From Hydnum rufescens UP504 (taxonomy: Eukaryota; Basidiomycota; Agaricomycetes; Cantharellales; Hydnaceae): a stretch of DNA of 43,296 nucleotides. Shown in pieces: positions 32,660 to 42,252 of this stretch (position 1 is the stretch's first letter; each line of letters starts with the position of its first letter). The DNA lies in NCBI GenBank assembly GCA_014904985.1, contig MU128995.1, positions 1 to 43,296 on the forward strand. Reading direction: 5' to 3'. The translations under genes were made by a program, and so were the position numbers. The notes under the pieces were generated by a model. That model did not search any database. It was not told the DNA's origin and worked only from the letters and a program-made list of their open reading frames with translations.

Positions 32660-33410
32660 CACTGATATCCAGCAGCTCCTGAAATCACCAGCACTCAGCT
32701 GCTATCAGGGCTTTCTTCTAGCACCTGCTGTCATACTGAGAGCCAGCTGCTCCAATCCATTCTATAGTAGCTGCTATATCATCAGAAGAGCTCTTCATAG
32801 GTCCTAATCTGTGGCTATGTGGCTGTGCTTACAGCAGCAGCTGCTACCTTCAGAGCTAGCAGCTCCTATAATGAAAAACAATTAGCTGCTATGTGCCCAT
32901 GCAGCTACTAAGACTCAGAGTCAGCACCTCCTATCCATCCCAAAGTAGCTGATATATCATCAGAAAAGCTGGTATGTGGCTGTGCTCCTAGCAGCTGCTG
33001 GTATACTGAGAATGAGCAGCTCCTATAATGAACAGTAATCAGCTGCCATATGGCATGCAGCTGCTGAGATTTGGAGCCAGCAGCTCCTATAACAGCTGAT
33101 ATATCATCAGAAGAGCTGGTATGTGGCTGTGCTCCTAGCAGTTGCTGGTATATTGGGAATGAGCAGCTCCTATAATGAACAGGCATCAGCTGCTATATGC
33201 ATGCAGCTGCTGAGATTCAGAGCAGCTGATATAACATCCAAAGAGCTGCTCATAAGCTCTGCCGTGCTGATATGTGGCTGTGCTTCAAGCAGGTACTGGT
33301 ATACTGAGAGTAGCAGCTCCTATAATGATCAATAATAAGCTGCTATATCAGTATGCAGCTGTTGAGATTTAAAGCCAGCAGCTCCTCTCCATTCCATAGC
33401 AGCTCCAATC
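32660..33410. repeat. tandem array of about 145-155 bp units, CAGCTGCT-rich
   Basis: The anchor word GCAGCTCCTATAATGA recurs near 32862, 33018, 33162 and 33311. Each unit also holds GCTGATATATCATCAGAA, GGTATGTGGCTGTGCT and GCATGCAGCTGCTGAGA. Units differ by small indels. The palindrome CAGCTG occurs many times. Confidence 0.8.
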
Positions 33411-33439
33411 TACTTCACAATTAGCTGACCAAAGTCCCA

Positions 33440-33500
33440 GGGGCCCTACAGTGAGGTCACAGGTTCAAATCCTGCTGTTGGAACATTTCTGGTGACTAAT
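33440..33500 (+). repeat. pol III B-box-like, tRNA-derived segment
   Basis: GAGGTCACAGGTTCAAATCC at about 33452-33471 contains GGTTCAAATCC, a full match to the B-box consensus GGTTCGANTCC except one base. No clear A box lies upstream within tRNA distance. It may be the 3' half of a tRNA-related SINE incorporated in the element. Confidence 0.4.
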
Positions 33501-33575
33501 CATACTTGCAGCAGCACATGTAAGGCTGATTAGTCAGCATCCCCCAACCAGGGGTAGACATTCACCCAGCCAATT

Positions 33576-33735
33576 TCAACCCTAACCCTAAACCCCAACC
33601 CCTAACAGTCCCCAACCATGAACTATACTACTAGACATGGGGGTAGACATTCCCAACCATACCCACTCCAAACCCCAACCACCCAACCCCAACCCCCCAA
33701 CCCAACCCTAACCCTAACCCCCCAACAGTCCCCAA
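33576..33735 (+). repeat. interstitial telomere-like repeats
   Basis: CCCTAACCCTAAACCCC at about 33580 and CAACCCTAACCCTAACCCC at about 33703-33721, embedded in CCCCAACC variants. CCCTAA/TTAGGG is the common fungal telomere repeat. The phrase GGGGTAGACATTCNCCCA(A/G)CC also appears twice (33551 and 33640), so a unit of about 90 bp is duplicated. Confidence 0.75.
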
Positions 33736-33738
33736 CCC

Positions 33739-33830
33739 TCAACAAGCAGCTGCTGGGGGGCAAGCAGCTGCTGGGGGGCAAGCAGCTGCTGGGGGACAAG
33801 CAGCTGCTGTGAGATGAGCAGCTGCTAAGT
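33739..33830. repeat. 18-bp tandem repeat CAAGCAGCTGCTGGGGGG
   Basis: Four consecutive units at 33739-33810, the last two with changes, then a related GAGCAGCTGCTAAG. It follows the telomere-like stretch inside the TIR element. Confidence 0.85.
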
Positions 33831-34302
33831 GGAGAAATGAGCAAGTCAAGATATCAATCATACAAGCTTCTGTAAGAAGAGCAGCTCCTGGATGGGGGAA
33901 TGAGCAGCTCCTTGGGCCATTAACAGCAGCTACAGGAAGATGTGCAGCTTTTATTCTCTATGGGATGGAGTTCCAGGGCAGCTACAATAGTATTAACAGC
34001 CTGTGAGCAGCTCCAATAGTGCCTTAAAGCAGCAGCAGTAAACATATTACTGTGCTGCAGTAGCTGCTATACATGAGGCCAGGAGGTCCAATGGACAATA
34101 AAATGAGGCTCCATGAGCTACCCTAGGGTCAGACCCTGTGAGCAGCCTCTATTGGCATTGCACTTACTTAGCAGTCTGAGACCTCTTAGGTCCCTTCCTG
34201 TGTAGTGGAAGCCAGCCTAAGAGGTCCAAAGTAGTGTCCCTATTGTGCCACAAACCATCTCTGCTGCCCTTTGTCAAACAGGAAGTAGGCAGTGTGGTAC
34301 TG

Positions 34303-34366
34303 ATTACATAAGATACAAACAGGACACAACAAGTATATACTTAAAGAATTGGGGCTCTATATTACA
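34303..34366 (-). repeat. 5' LTR remnant of the chromovirus (64 bp)
   Basis: Identical to 22280-22343 except for three transitions; the last base is followed by the GGAGG duplication. The remaining 514 bp of the LTR are missing. The 76 bp between the TIR element and this remnant (34227-34302) match neither the LTR nor anything else I recognise. The primer-binding site and promoter are therefore gone. Confidence 0.92.
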
Positions 34367-35219
34367 GGAGGTCTTCAAGCATCTTTCAGAAGACCACTTA
34401 TTTGGTGTTCATGTCCAGAAGAACAAGGGAGGAAAGGGCCTAGCATGCCTCAAGAAGGTCATGTTGGCCTTCAAATCACAGCCATGATGGGATGCTGTGC
34501 TCTCTCATTTCTGGACCTCCCCTGGATCTAGGCTGTTTGACTTTGAGGAGACAACCTAAATTGCAGTGGCACACCAGGAGTCCATTGCTTCCTTTCGATG
34601 GGTGTTGGATCCAGACTATGTTGAAATGTGCTATGCACACCAGCAATCTGCTGACAACTTGACATTGATGCTGGAGAATGCCCCCACCTGCAGAGAGATT
34701 GGTGATCTTTCCATGCTTCATCTCTTTCCACCCCCACTTGAAGGAGACTCAAGAATACAGACCTTCATTCAATACCATTTCCTGGACTTGCATTGTTTTC
34801 TTCCATTGGTTGCAGATGAGGTTGAATATCCACAGTGCACATTAGATCAAGTGGAATTCACCACAGCATGGTTTCTGGCTACACTTGACCAGGAATATGA
34901 TGTTATATGGCACTGCTTGAAGATGATCATGAGTGCTCACACGGATTGGTGCAACCAGAATCTTTTTGCATTCTGGGTGCCGCTTTATATCACTCATGGA
35001 CCATATGATGTTCTGGTTCATGAGCTTGGACGAATGGCAAAAATCACTGCAGCCGCAGGTGATCAAGCCATATTGTATTCCCAACCCTCCCATCCATGCC
35101 ATATGGAAGCCTTTGGATTCCTTGACTCCCAAGTCTGGTTCATTGAATGGGACTCATCCTCTCCACACCCCGCCCTCTTTTTAAAGGCTGGTACACCCAT
35201 GTTCAGTGGGCCACAATAG
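34367..35219 (+). pseudogene. gene X, 3' part (downstream of the retrotransposon)
   Basis: Resumes in frame with VFKHLSEDHLFGVHVQKNKG, LACLKKVMLAFKSQP, a TGA, WDAVLSHFWTSPGS, FDFEETT, a TAA, IAVAHQESIASFRWVLDP, and a 217-codon open stretch with MLENAPTCREIGDLSML, HLFPPPLEGDSRIQTFI, DEVEYPQCTLDQVEFTTAW and FAFWVPLYITHGPYD, to TAG 35217-35219. The two internal stops fit CGA-to-TGA and CAA-to-TAA. Soluble protein, rich in Trp, His and Tyr, no known motif. It may be a transposon-borne or host gene. A pyrimidine-rich 3' region follows. Confidence 0.65.
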
Positions 35220-35995
35220 TGTCCACCTCATTTCTGTGCCCTTCACCTCTCTTCATTTCTGTTATGCTCCTCTTCATCCCTGTTGCTCCTCATTTTGTGT
35301 TGCTCTTCTCTCTTCTCATCATGTCCCTCTCCTCTCTATTATTTCTCCCTGCTGTGTTTGTTCAATTTGTTGCCTGTAGTATCTATGTATGTTGATAAAT
35401 AATATGCCTATTATAGATGTGCCAAATTGATGTTGAGTGACATGGCAAGTTCTGGCTTTTTTGGCTACCCCATACATCACATTATCCCATACCACTCAGT
35501 CTAGAGAGGCTCCTGGTTACTCTTGAACATCTCAGATAGAGAGGTGGGAAGTGGTGCTCCAAGCGCAGTCTACTCTTGTTTTGTGGAACTTAACAATCTC
35601 AATCAAGTTGTCCTGACCAGCATTGCACAACCCAAACTGCCTCATCTTGAGAGGTTCCTGGATTTTTTCTTGAACCTCTCAGATAGGGCATCTGGATATC
35701 TTTGCTGCTAGTGGCCTTTACACTCCCTCTGGATCCATATCCTTTCCACTTAACTTGATACCTGCTCTTTATCCTTTCCTCACCCAAACTGGGCTTCTCA
35801 TACACACCCACCAGCAACCCATTGTATTGTGTATTTGAGCCTGAGAAGTTCCTGAAGCCATTCTTGAATGACTTGGCTAGAGTCCTGATTCACAATGTCA
35901 TCTACACTCAGCCATTCTTCACTACCCTCAGCAAACACTAAAAAGCCAAAAACATACCAAAAATCCCACTTCACAAGCTGCAAGGCTGCCAAGGA
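35220..35995. other. no confident gene; weak chromodomain-like trace on minus strand
   Basis: 35220-35400 is a CT-rich, 3'-UTR-like stretch after gene X. On the minus strand near 35710-35780 a frame reads GEERIKSRYQVKWKGYGSRG, resembling a chromodomain core, but the rest of the domain is absent. A diverged direct repeat GAGAGG(C/T)TCCTGG...TTGAACCTCTCAGATAG (35505 and 35650) is present. Confidence 0.3.
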
Positions 35996-38335
35996 GTCTG
36001 CAGAGGTGGAGGAATCCTCAGATGGGAGTGAGGTACCTGAGAAAGTATGTCACTAATCTGCCCATGTCATTGGCAATCCTTTCTTATGTGTTGCTTGGTA
36101 CAGGCTTCCAGCTTCTCAAAACAGATATGTTCGAAAACCTGAGCCAGAAAACACAAGGCTATTTGCAACAGATCTGATGAACAGCCCCCAGATGAGGATG
36201 AGTTGCCAAATACTGTAAGTTTCAGTGATTCCCTATCATGATTTTGTTCTGACATGCTATGCCTTGCAGACCAAGTCTGGACCTCCAGGTGTCAAATGAC
36301 ACAAAGGCAATGTTCGCATCACCACCTCCACCTCCACCTCAGCACCTTCTACTTCCCAGACCAATCATGCATATGTTGAGATGCAACCTCAGCCATCAGT
36401 TCCCTCTAAGCAGAAGCCTTTGTCCTGATCTCAAATGTTCATGAGCAGGAGCTAGCTGCATGCAGATAATGATGTTGTGTATGGTTCTCCCTCCAACACC
36501 ACCAATTTCAGCAACAATTACCAATCTCAGGTCTTTGAGGGTTTTGAGTCGGAGGACACACTGGTTTCCATGCTCAATACTTCTGGCAAGGTCCCACCCA
36601 TGGCCTCTGGTCTCCAGTCTTTGACATTTCATTGGAAGATGCCCCTCCTTCACCACAATCTGACACACCAAGCCAACTACTTGATGAAGTGCAGAAAATC
36701 AATGATCCTCTCAAGTTACTTAATGAGGCACAAGAGTTAGCACTTCGTTTGCCTCCTGGCATTCCTGAGGTGTGTCCTGGGGACTTCTTACATGTATGGG
36801 ATGCCACTGATGTTCATGCCATCTTATTGGCTTTGCCTGATGGTGGGAAGGACCCCCATGAGGATTACGAGTACATTGATTGCACCCTCAATCACATTTT
36901 CCAAGGGGTATCAGTTTCCCATCTTGTTGAGGAGATGAGGTGGGGTTGTTGTGGTGCTCTGGGCATTATTGAGGGACTTTAATTCTTTGCTGAGACTCAT
37001 GGTCTCAATCTGGAACAGTTTGAGGTCAAGATCTTGAAGTTGTGGAAGGCCCTTGCACACACCATAGAGTATGTTTATTCATTCATCTGTTTTTGAATCC
37101 ATTGTATCTAATTTTCCAGTGGACAGTCTCCTGCATCTGGGTCTGTGGAACAGAAATCTGCCATGCAAAGTTCTTGCTTGGCTGTGAAGTCACCAATCCC
37201 TCCTCTTATAGCCACACCTGCATCACTTTGTCCACCATCAAAGCCAGCAGCAGCAGTAGGGAGCCCCTGCCATCATTATCTCATGGCCTACACTCTAGGA
37301 AGCCCACTGGCACTATTGAAGTCCCATTTGAAGTCAGATATGACCAGATGGTGCCTAGGGCTTTCGAGAATGAGCCAAATGGCTCCCACAACCATCCTGA
37401 TGCTGACACCAATCTGGATGATGATTTTGATGAGGAAGAGGAAGATGATGACATCCTCCACAAGTTGCAGGCAGGCAGTGCTGACAATAACCCTCATACA
37501 AAGCAATACAAAACAGGACCACTGCCTGTGGAGCTACTGGAGGAGGTACAGGCCATAATGGACGCCTTTGATCACACTCTGGTGGTCACAGCAGAAAAAT
37601 ACAATCGCCTGCTTGCCATGGTTCATTGTCTTGCAAACCTTGAAGGTACCATACATGCAAAGCACTTGCCCAACCCTTTTAATGGGTATGCATGAAGATG
37701 TAAATTAGCTGGGCTTCCACAACATAAATACCCAATTCTTAACCAAATCCATGAGAGTATCTAGTAACAGTCCTCCCTGTCTTTCTTAGTTTCACAGGCT
37801 GAGCTCTCTGCTGAATATGCAAAGGAGAAGGGGCAATATGAGGATGATCCTGAAGGTCTAGAGGCTTGGCAGGAGGAACTCTGCACACTTGCCCAATGCT
37901 CAAAGGTCAACAATGATGTCACACTTACAACAGGCTCCAAACTTGCCAAATTTATCTCTCAGGAGAAGAAGAACCTCATGGGTGAGATGTCACACATGGG
38001 GACTTTCGATGTCCACTCTATCTCATTCATTGTTTGTGGTCATGCCGATGCCTACACTGTGCATGTGCAAAATGCAATACTCTGTAGTTCCCCTGAAATA
38101 CAGTGACTAGCCAAGGAAGAATTCAATCTCAAGAAGACACTTGATGACTTGTTTGTCAAAGTTCTTGCTCAACAGTTGGATGTGAGGGGTCTTTCAAAGT
38201 GGCATCAAGAGACTGAGACACCTCGGTCAGCCACAAAATCAGCCCTAGTTAGGCCCAAAAACATGGCACTATTTGGGCCTAAGCAGGCTTTGGATCATTG
38301 GGGCCCCAAGGGGTGTTTTCAGTGACCTTTGTATT
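35996..38335 (+). pseudogene. KDZ-associated accessory protein, copy B (decayed)
   Basis: Paralogue of copy A on the opposite strand. Order: N-terminal exons with intron signals (GTATGT near 36044, GTAAGT near 36216, TTGCAG near 36270); conserved domain 36632-37070 (LPPGIPEVCPGDFLHVWDAT, GGKDPHEDYEYIDCTLNHIF, HLVEEMRWGCCGALGIIEGL, a stop, FFAETHGLN); Ser-rich linker; acidic block NLDDDFDEEEEDDDIL (37410-37460); helical segment LLEEVQAIMDAFDHTL, MVHCLANLEG; and a last segment from 37797 with AELSAEYAKEKGQYEDDPEG, LEAWQEELCTLAQCSKVNND, TTGSKLAKFISQEKKNL, FDVHSISFIVCGHADAYTVH, then TGA and LSKWHQETE. No catalytic motif recognised. Frame breaks and stops show it is no longer intact. It follows gene X on the same strand. 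Confidence 0.6.
38249..38282. repeat. 11-bp inverted repeat with 12-nt loop
   Basis: TTAGGCCCAAA (38249-38259) and TTTGGGCCTAA (38272-38282) are perfect reverse complements. GGGGCCCC-type words follow at 38297-38312 and 38437. The same geometry, with related arms, recurs at 43224-43257 on the other side of the DDE gene. Confidence 0.85.
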
Positions 38336-39159
38336 TCAGCACCTTGATGGATATAAAGCCATATATAGGCTTAACACCGCTCTTTCAAACCATTCTTTGG
38401 TCCATTGCCCTTTGAATCTAAGTAGGCCTACTTCTCAAGGGGCCCCAATGGAGACTTTGGCCTAAGCATATATATAGGGATTGCTATCATTATATACAAA
38501 CCAGATTATAAGAGGATCTATTTATTAAGTTTATCATGCAGTCAATCAAGACCAGGTCATCCCAAGGTAAGATAGTGGACACCCATACTCATCCACTATC
38601 CCGGCACTTTCCGGTCTTCATTTAGGCGCCCACAACTCAACACTTGGAGGCAGATGGGGACCAAGGGTACCTTATAACTAATTCTCTGAAGAGTTTCTCG
38701 GTTTCAGAATTCAAAAATATTGTTTCAGTCAGGAGCTTTACAAGTTGAAAGACTGCACTAATGAAAAATGCTCCTTTTGTGATTCTGAGGTGATTTGGTT
38801 TCGAAGTCTTCTAAATTGGCCTATCCAAATTAGGTAATTTCCTTATTTGGATAATGCCAAATTAGGCAATTTCCCTATTTAGAAAGTGTCAAATTAGGCA
38901 ATTTCCTTATTTGGATGGCATCAAATTAAGCAACTTCCTTATTTGGGTGGACAGCTTTGGCAGCTTTGTGAGTGTTTCGGTAGCTGCCACACCTATAGCA
39001 GTAGGCGGCACACCATTTCAGGGTCTATGCCTCGACTCAAAGGGTACAAACAAGCTCTAAACCTTGGAGAATATGCACAAAAGAAGGTGTGCCTAATGTC
39101 TTGAAAAAATATCAGCATACTGACTCACAGATCTCCTAAACCGGAGCCCCGTATATCCA
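38336..39159. other. leader of the DDE transposon; no gene seen
   Basis: Contains AT-rich TATATA words (38357, 38470), a perfect 9-bp inverted repeat GATAGTGGA/TCCACTATC (38571-38600), and the 32-bp tandem repeat listed separately. It probably holds sub-terminal and promoter sequence of the element; this is inference. Confidence 0.4.
38826..38953. repeat. 32-bp tandem repeat, four units
   Basis: CAAATTAGG recurs at 38826, 38858, 38890 and 38922, an exact 32-bp period. Each unit reads CAAATTAGGNAATTTCCNTA followed by TTTGGATNN. The last unit has AAGCAACTTCC. Confidence 0.9.
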
Positions 39160-39224
39160 CACCTCCCCCCACACACCTCTCTCCTGTTCAGATATTCTCA
39201 CCAATTGTAATATTTGATGAAGAT

Positions 39225-41420
39225 GTGAGCAACCCACAACAGTCTGTGGCCAGCTCATCAGTATCCTTGCCATCGACTACTGGAATAGATGATGAACTGC
39301 CCACTTCAAATCCCTCCGCATTGAAAACCTTTATGGCTTGTGCATGGCTCCGACTCCCCCAAAAAGTGCGTGCAGGAATGCGTGGTGCTATGGAGGGAGT
39401 GAAAGGATCATACTCTGGCTGTAAAATTAATGGTCAGAGAGCTCCGCGCTCCATCTATAGGGACAGAAAATGTGTTCTAGAGGAACAAAAAGCTGCTGAG
39501 GAGAACCATAGGAACCCATCGAGCCTATACAATTGGCTGCAGCACCTCCCACCAAAAACACAAACTCGGAATCTGAATGTAACCATAGACCTCACAACAG
39601 AGTCTGGCACTGACAATGATGACACAATAACATTTGTCCCTGCACCATCTGTCATGTCATTGTCGGTGCCAGAATCAACCGCTGCCTTGCCATCAGAAAT
39701 AGGCAAGACTTGTCTTGACACCTGGGTGGCATTATCCCCAGATGGCAACAGGACCTCTCACAATGAAGAGGTTCACTCACTTTATGAAAGTCCATCTCAC
39801 AACACATCCACAGCATCCCTCATTGATGATGAGCACATTTTGAACTCACCCCTCACAACAAAAACACACCAACAGCAATTTGTCCCATCTCCAACAATCA
39901 AAGAGGCTCAAGCTGCGGCAAAAGGCCTCGAAAAAATCCTCCGACCACCTCGTCCCACTGGTGCAGGTCATATGGACCCCAACCTTGACCTGCTTACCCA
40001 GGGCCGCCTTGAATTGATGCGTATGTTTCTGAATATATATGCAAATGACTCTGTGGCTTGGGGCAATGGTTGGATTGTGGCATCACTCGTAGCTGCCACA
40101 GCCACTGGAAAGGGACAATGGTTAGCCCGACACCTCCGAGAATGGTGTCATGCTTACATTAAGGACTCTAAAAACCTTTTTGACAAATGCATATGGGAGG
40201 TGGAATGTTTCGATGCTTGTTTCCGATGAGGATCTGGCCCAAGACATCACACTCCATCTTCAAGGTCTTGGGCCATTCATATCTGCTCTGGATATTGTTC
40301 GGTATCTCGATACACCAGAAATAAAGACTCGCCTTGGCCTTGAAAGAAGTATCTCACTCAAAACTGCTTCACGGTGGATGCAGCTTATGCAGTACCGCTG
40401 GGGAAAGGAGCCAAAGGGACAATATGTTGATGGCCATGAACGGGACGATGTGGTTACATACCGACAATCAACTTTCCTCCCAGCATGGGCCGCAGTCGAT
40501 GCAAAGACCCGCAAATTTGATGATGGCAGTAATCTCGACCCGTTGACACCTGTATCAAGTCGCCCAACCATCATCTGGAATCATGATGAGTCAATCTTTT
40601 ATGCACATGATAGATGAACGTTACGATGGGTCCATGCCAGCGAAACTGCAAAGCCTTATGCAAAGGGCAAGGGTACATCCCTTATGGTTGCCGATTTCGT
40701 TTCCCCCGATTATGGTTGGCTTCGAGAGCCAGGTGATGCTGATGCTGATGGGGCTCGAGTATTTCTAAGGCCTGGAAAAGAGCACGATGGCTATTTCATG
40801 TGCAATGAAGTTCTTGCCCAAGTGACGAAAGCAATGGACGTCCTAGACAAGCACTATCGGATGGAAGATCATGTATTCATATATGACAATGTGACAACCC
40901 ACAAAAAGCATGCCGACAATGCCCTTTCTGCTCGACATATGCCCAAGTATCCACCCAATCCCAATGGGAAAGGGAGGAAAAAGGGCAAGAACTGGGGTGT
41001 TAAAGTCCCACTATTGGGTCCCAATGGCAATGTGATTCATGGTTCAGACGGGAAGGTTGTCAAAGTTTTCAAGAAGATGGCAGATGCGCAATTTTCCGAC
41101 GGGAGACCCCAACCACTTTACTTTCTGGATGATCACCCACAATACCCTGGCTTATTCAAAGGGATGGCAGTGATTCTAGAAGAGCATGGGTTTTCCAATG
41201 CAAGGTCCCTCAAAGCCGAGTGCAAAGGGTTCAAATGTGCACCTGGGATAACGGATTGCTGCTGCCGACGTATCCTCTTTAACCAACCGACTTTGTTGGG
41301 GTAAAATCCCTTCTGGAAGATGTGTGTGAAAGGCGGGGCTATAGGGTAATATTTCTACCAAAATTTCACCCGGAGTTGAACTTCATCAAAGAGGATAGAA
41401 TGCTACCCCACATTTAATGG
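39225..41420 (+). pseudogene. DDE superfamily endonuclease (transposase), inactivated
   Basis: Fungal DDE transposase of the type common in Agaricomycetes, related to IS630/Tc1-mariner enzymes. N-terminal region with SALKTFMACAWLRLPQKVRA and PRSIYRDRKCVLEEQKAAEE; middle TIKEAQAAAKGLEKIL, LLTQGRLELMRMFLNIYA, then LERSISLKTASRWMQLMQYR; core IIWNHDESIFYAHDR (first Asp), HVFIYDNVTTHKKHADNALS (second Asp), CAPGITDCCCRRILFNQP and FLPKFHPELNFIKEDRM. Family members have ELNFIE..W, so the third acidic residue is Lys here. Defects: TGA after YAHDR (CGA expected), a 1-bp loss near 41289 (NQPTLLG for NQPDFVG), a frame jump near 40200, and loss of homology after 41395. The frame is open upstream of 39225 and no ATG start is clear there. 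CpG dinucleotides are visibly commoner than in the rest of the window. Confidence 0.87.
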
Positions 41421-41469
41421 CCGTTCTTGCGCTGACAATCTTATACGCAGTCTCTGCCTCTGAATACAC

Positions 41470-42252
41470 AAGTAATGTGGTTCGGCTGGCATACCTTAAA
41501 GCTTATTGAGTCTTTTGGAGGCAAGGACTCTGATACTTGGGCAGCAGAAGCCACAAGGCTCATCGCAGAACATGATGGTGTGAAGGCTGCTGCTGTGGAA
41601 ACAGATTGCGCAGCAGGGGGGATATTTGCTCAGATTATGTCTGCTCAGAAGGAAAAATGGACACATGATATGCAATGGCTTGCGACCATGGATGTGCTGC
41701 GATGTATTATTGGTTAGCCAGTAACGCTGCATCCCCTGCTGCTCATGCGCAAAATGAATGCCGCCTGGGATCTATCGGATGTCCGAATGGTTTAACGCCA
41801 AATTCTTGATGGCTGCCGAGATTTCTGATAATATATCATTTCATTCTTTCGAAACATTCTCAGCCACGAGGCATTGGCAAGTTTACGGCTGAGGAGTCCC
41901 AGAGAAAGAGCATTTGATCTCAGCAACATCTACAAGACCCGGACAGCCGTCAAGGGCATGCTTGCTGCCCTATTCAGCATATGTGGAATTTTCGTCTTCC
42001 CATGGACGAACTTGGCAAGATTCTAATCGAGCAAAGCTCGTACTCAGGAATTTTTTGCCCAATGCCCAGTTTCCAAACTTCGGTTCTGAGTATAGGTGAT
42101 CACTATGGAACGTCACATTGGAAGCCTTATACTTCGTGCTTCAGGATACCAATCCTGAGAGGAAGGGTTACACTCAGCAGCCTCGATGATTGGCCAGAGG
42201 GGATGCATCGGATATCCGTTGATTGTTGATCACAATGGGGACGTGATACTAT
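41470..42252 (+). pseudogene. unrecognised gene remnant downstream of the DDE gene
   Basis: Begins with HTLKLIESFGGKDSDTWAAE, TRLIAEHDGVKAA and IMSAQKEKWTHDMQWLATMD; later pieces in shifting frames include NECRLGSIGCPNGLTP and ALYFVLQDTNPERKGYTQQP. The last part reads PR, stop, LARGDASDIR, stop, LLITMGT, stop, YYQLKG, all three stops TGA at 42187, 42220 and 42244, where Trp (TGG) would give a continuous frame. No family recognised. It could be a second transposon ORF or another nested element. Confidence 0.4.

Larger units (their letters stand above)
32610..34226. mobile_element. non-autonomous terminal-inverted-repeat element (1.6 kb)
   Basis: 47-bp terminal inverted repeats (32610-32656 and 34180-34226) match with one mismatch; each starts GACCTCTTAGG and ends CCTAAGAGGTC, so each arm is itself partly palindromic. 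The interior is non-coding: a tandem array, a pol III B-box-like segment, telomere-like repeats and CAGCTGCT-rich sequence throughout. No transposase. It lies at the 5' end of the chromovirus, so it inserted after it. I could not fix a target duplication: the left flank is ACAAGTTTT and the right flank CAAAGTAG. Confidence 0.8.
21766..34366 (-). mobile_element. Ty3/gypsy chromovirus, 12.6 kb, inserted in gene X
   Basis: A minus-strand LTR retrotransposon. Termini TGTAATA (21766) and TATTACA (34366) are inverted, with GGAGG on both outer sides (21761-21765 and 34367-34371), a perfect 5-bp target duplication. Order in element direction: 5' LTR remnant (34303-34366), gag (about 32585-29240), pol (29203-25130: linker, reverse transcriptase, RNase H, integrase, chromodomain), an additional ORF (24968-22370), polypurine tract and 3' LTR (22343-21766). 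The C-terminal chromodomain defines the chromovirus clade. All pol segments share one frame interrupted by TGA codons. Secondary insertions: an RT fragment in gag (29700-30862) and a TIR element (32610-34226). No D-[ST]-G-A protease motif was found. Confidence 0.93.

Noticed and set aside
32660..33830. CRISPR-like array
   Set aside because: Units of about 150 bp with internal variation and no constant short repeat with unique spacers; this is a eukaryotic tandem array inside a TIR element.
35599..35817. Independent chromodomain protein on the minus strand
   Set aside because: Only the RYQVKWKGY-like core is visible; the rest of the domain and any integrase context are missing, so it could be chance or a tiny relic.
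41470..41717. Part of the DDE transposase C-terminus
   Set aside because: After 41395 the expected E..W and following helical residues of the family are absent and this stretch does not resemble them, so I keep it as a separate unrecognised remnant.
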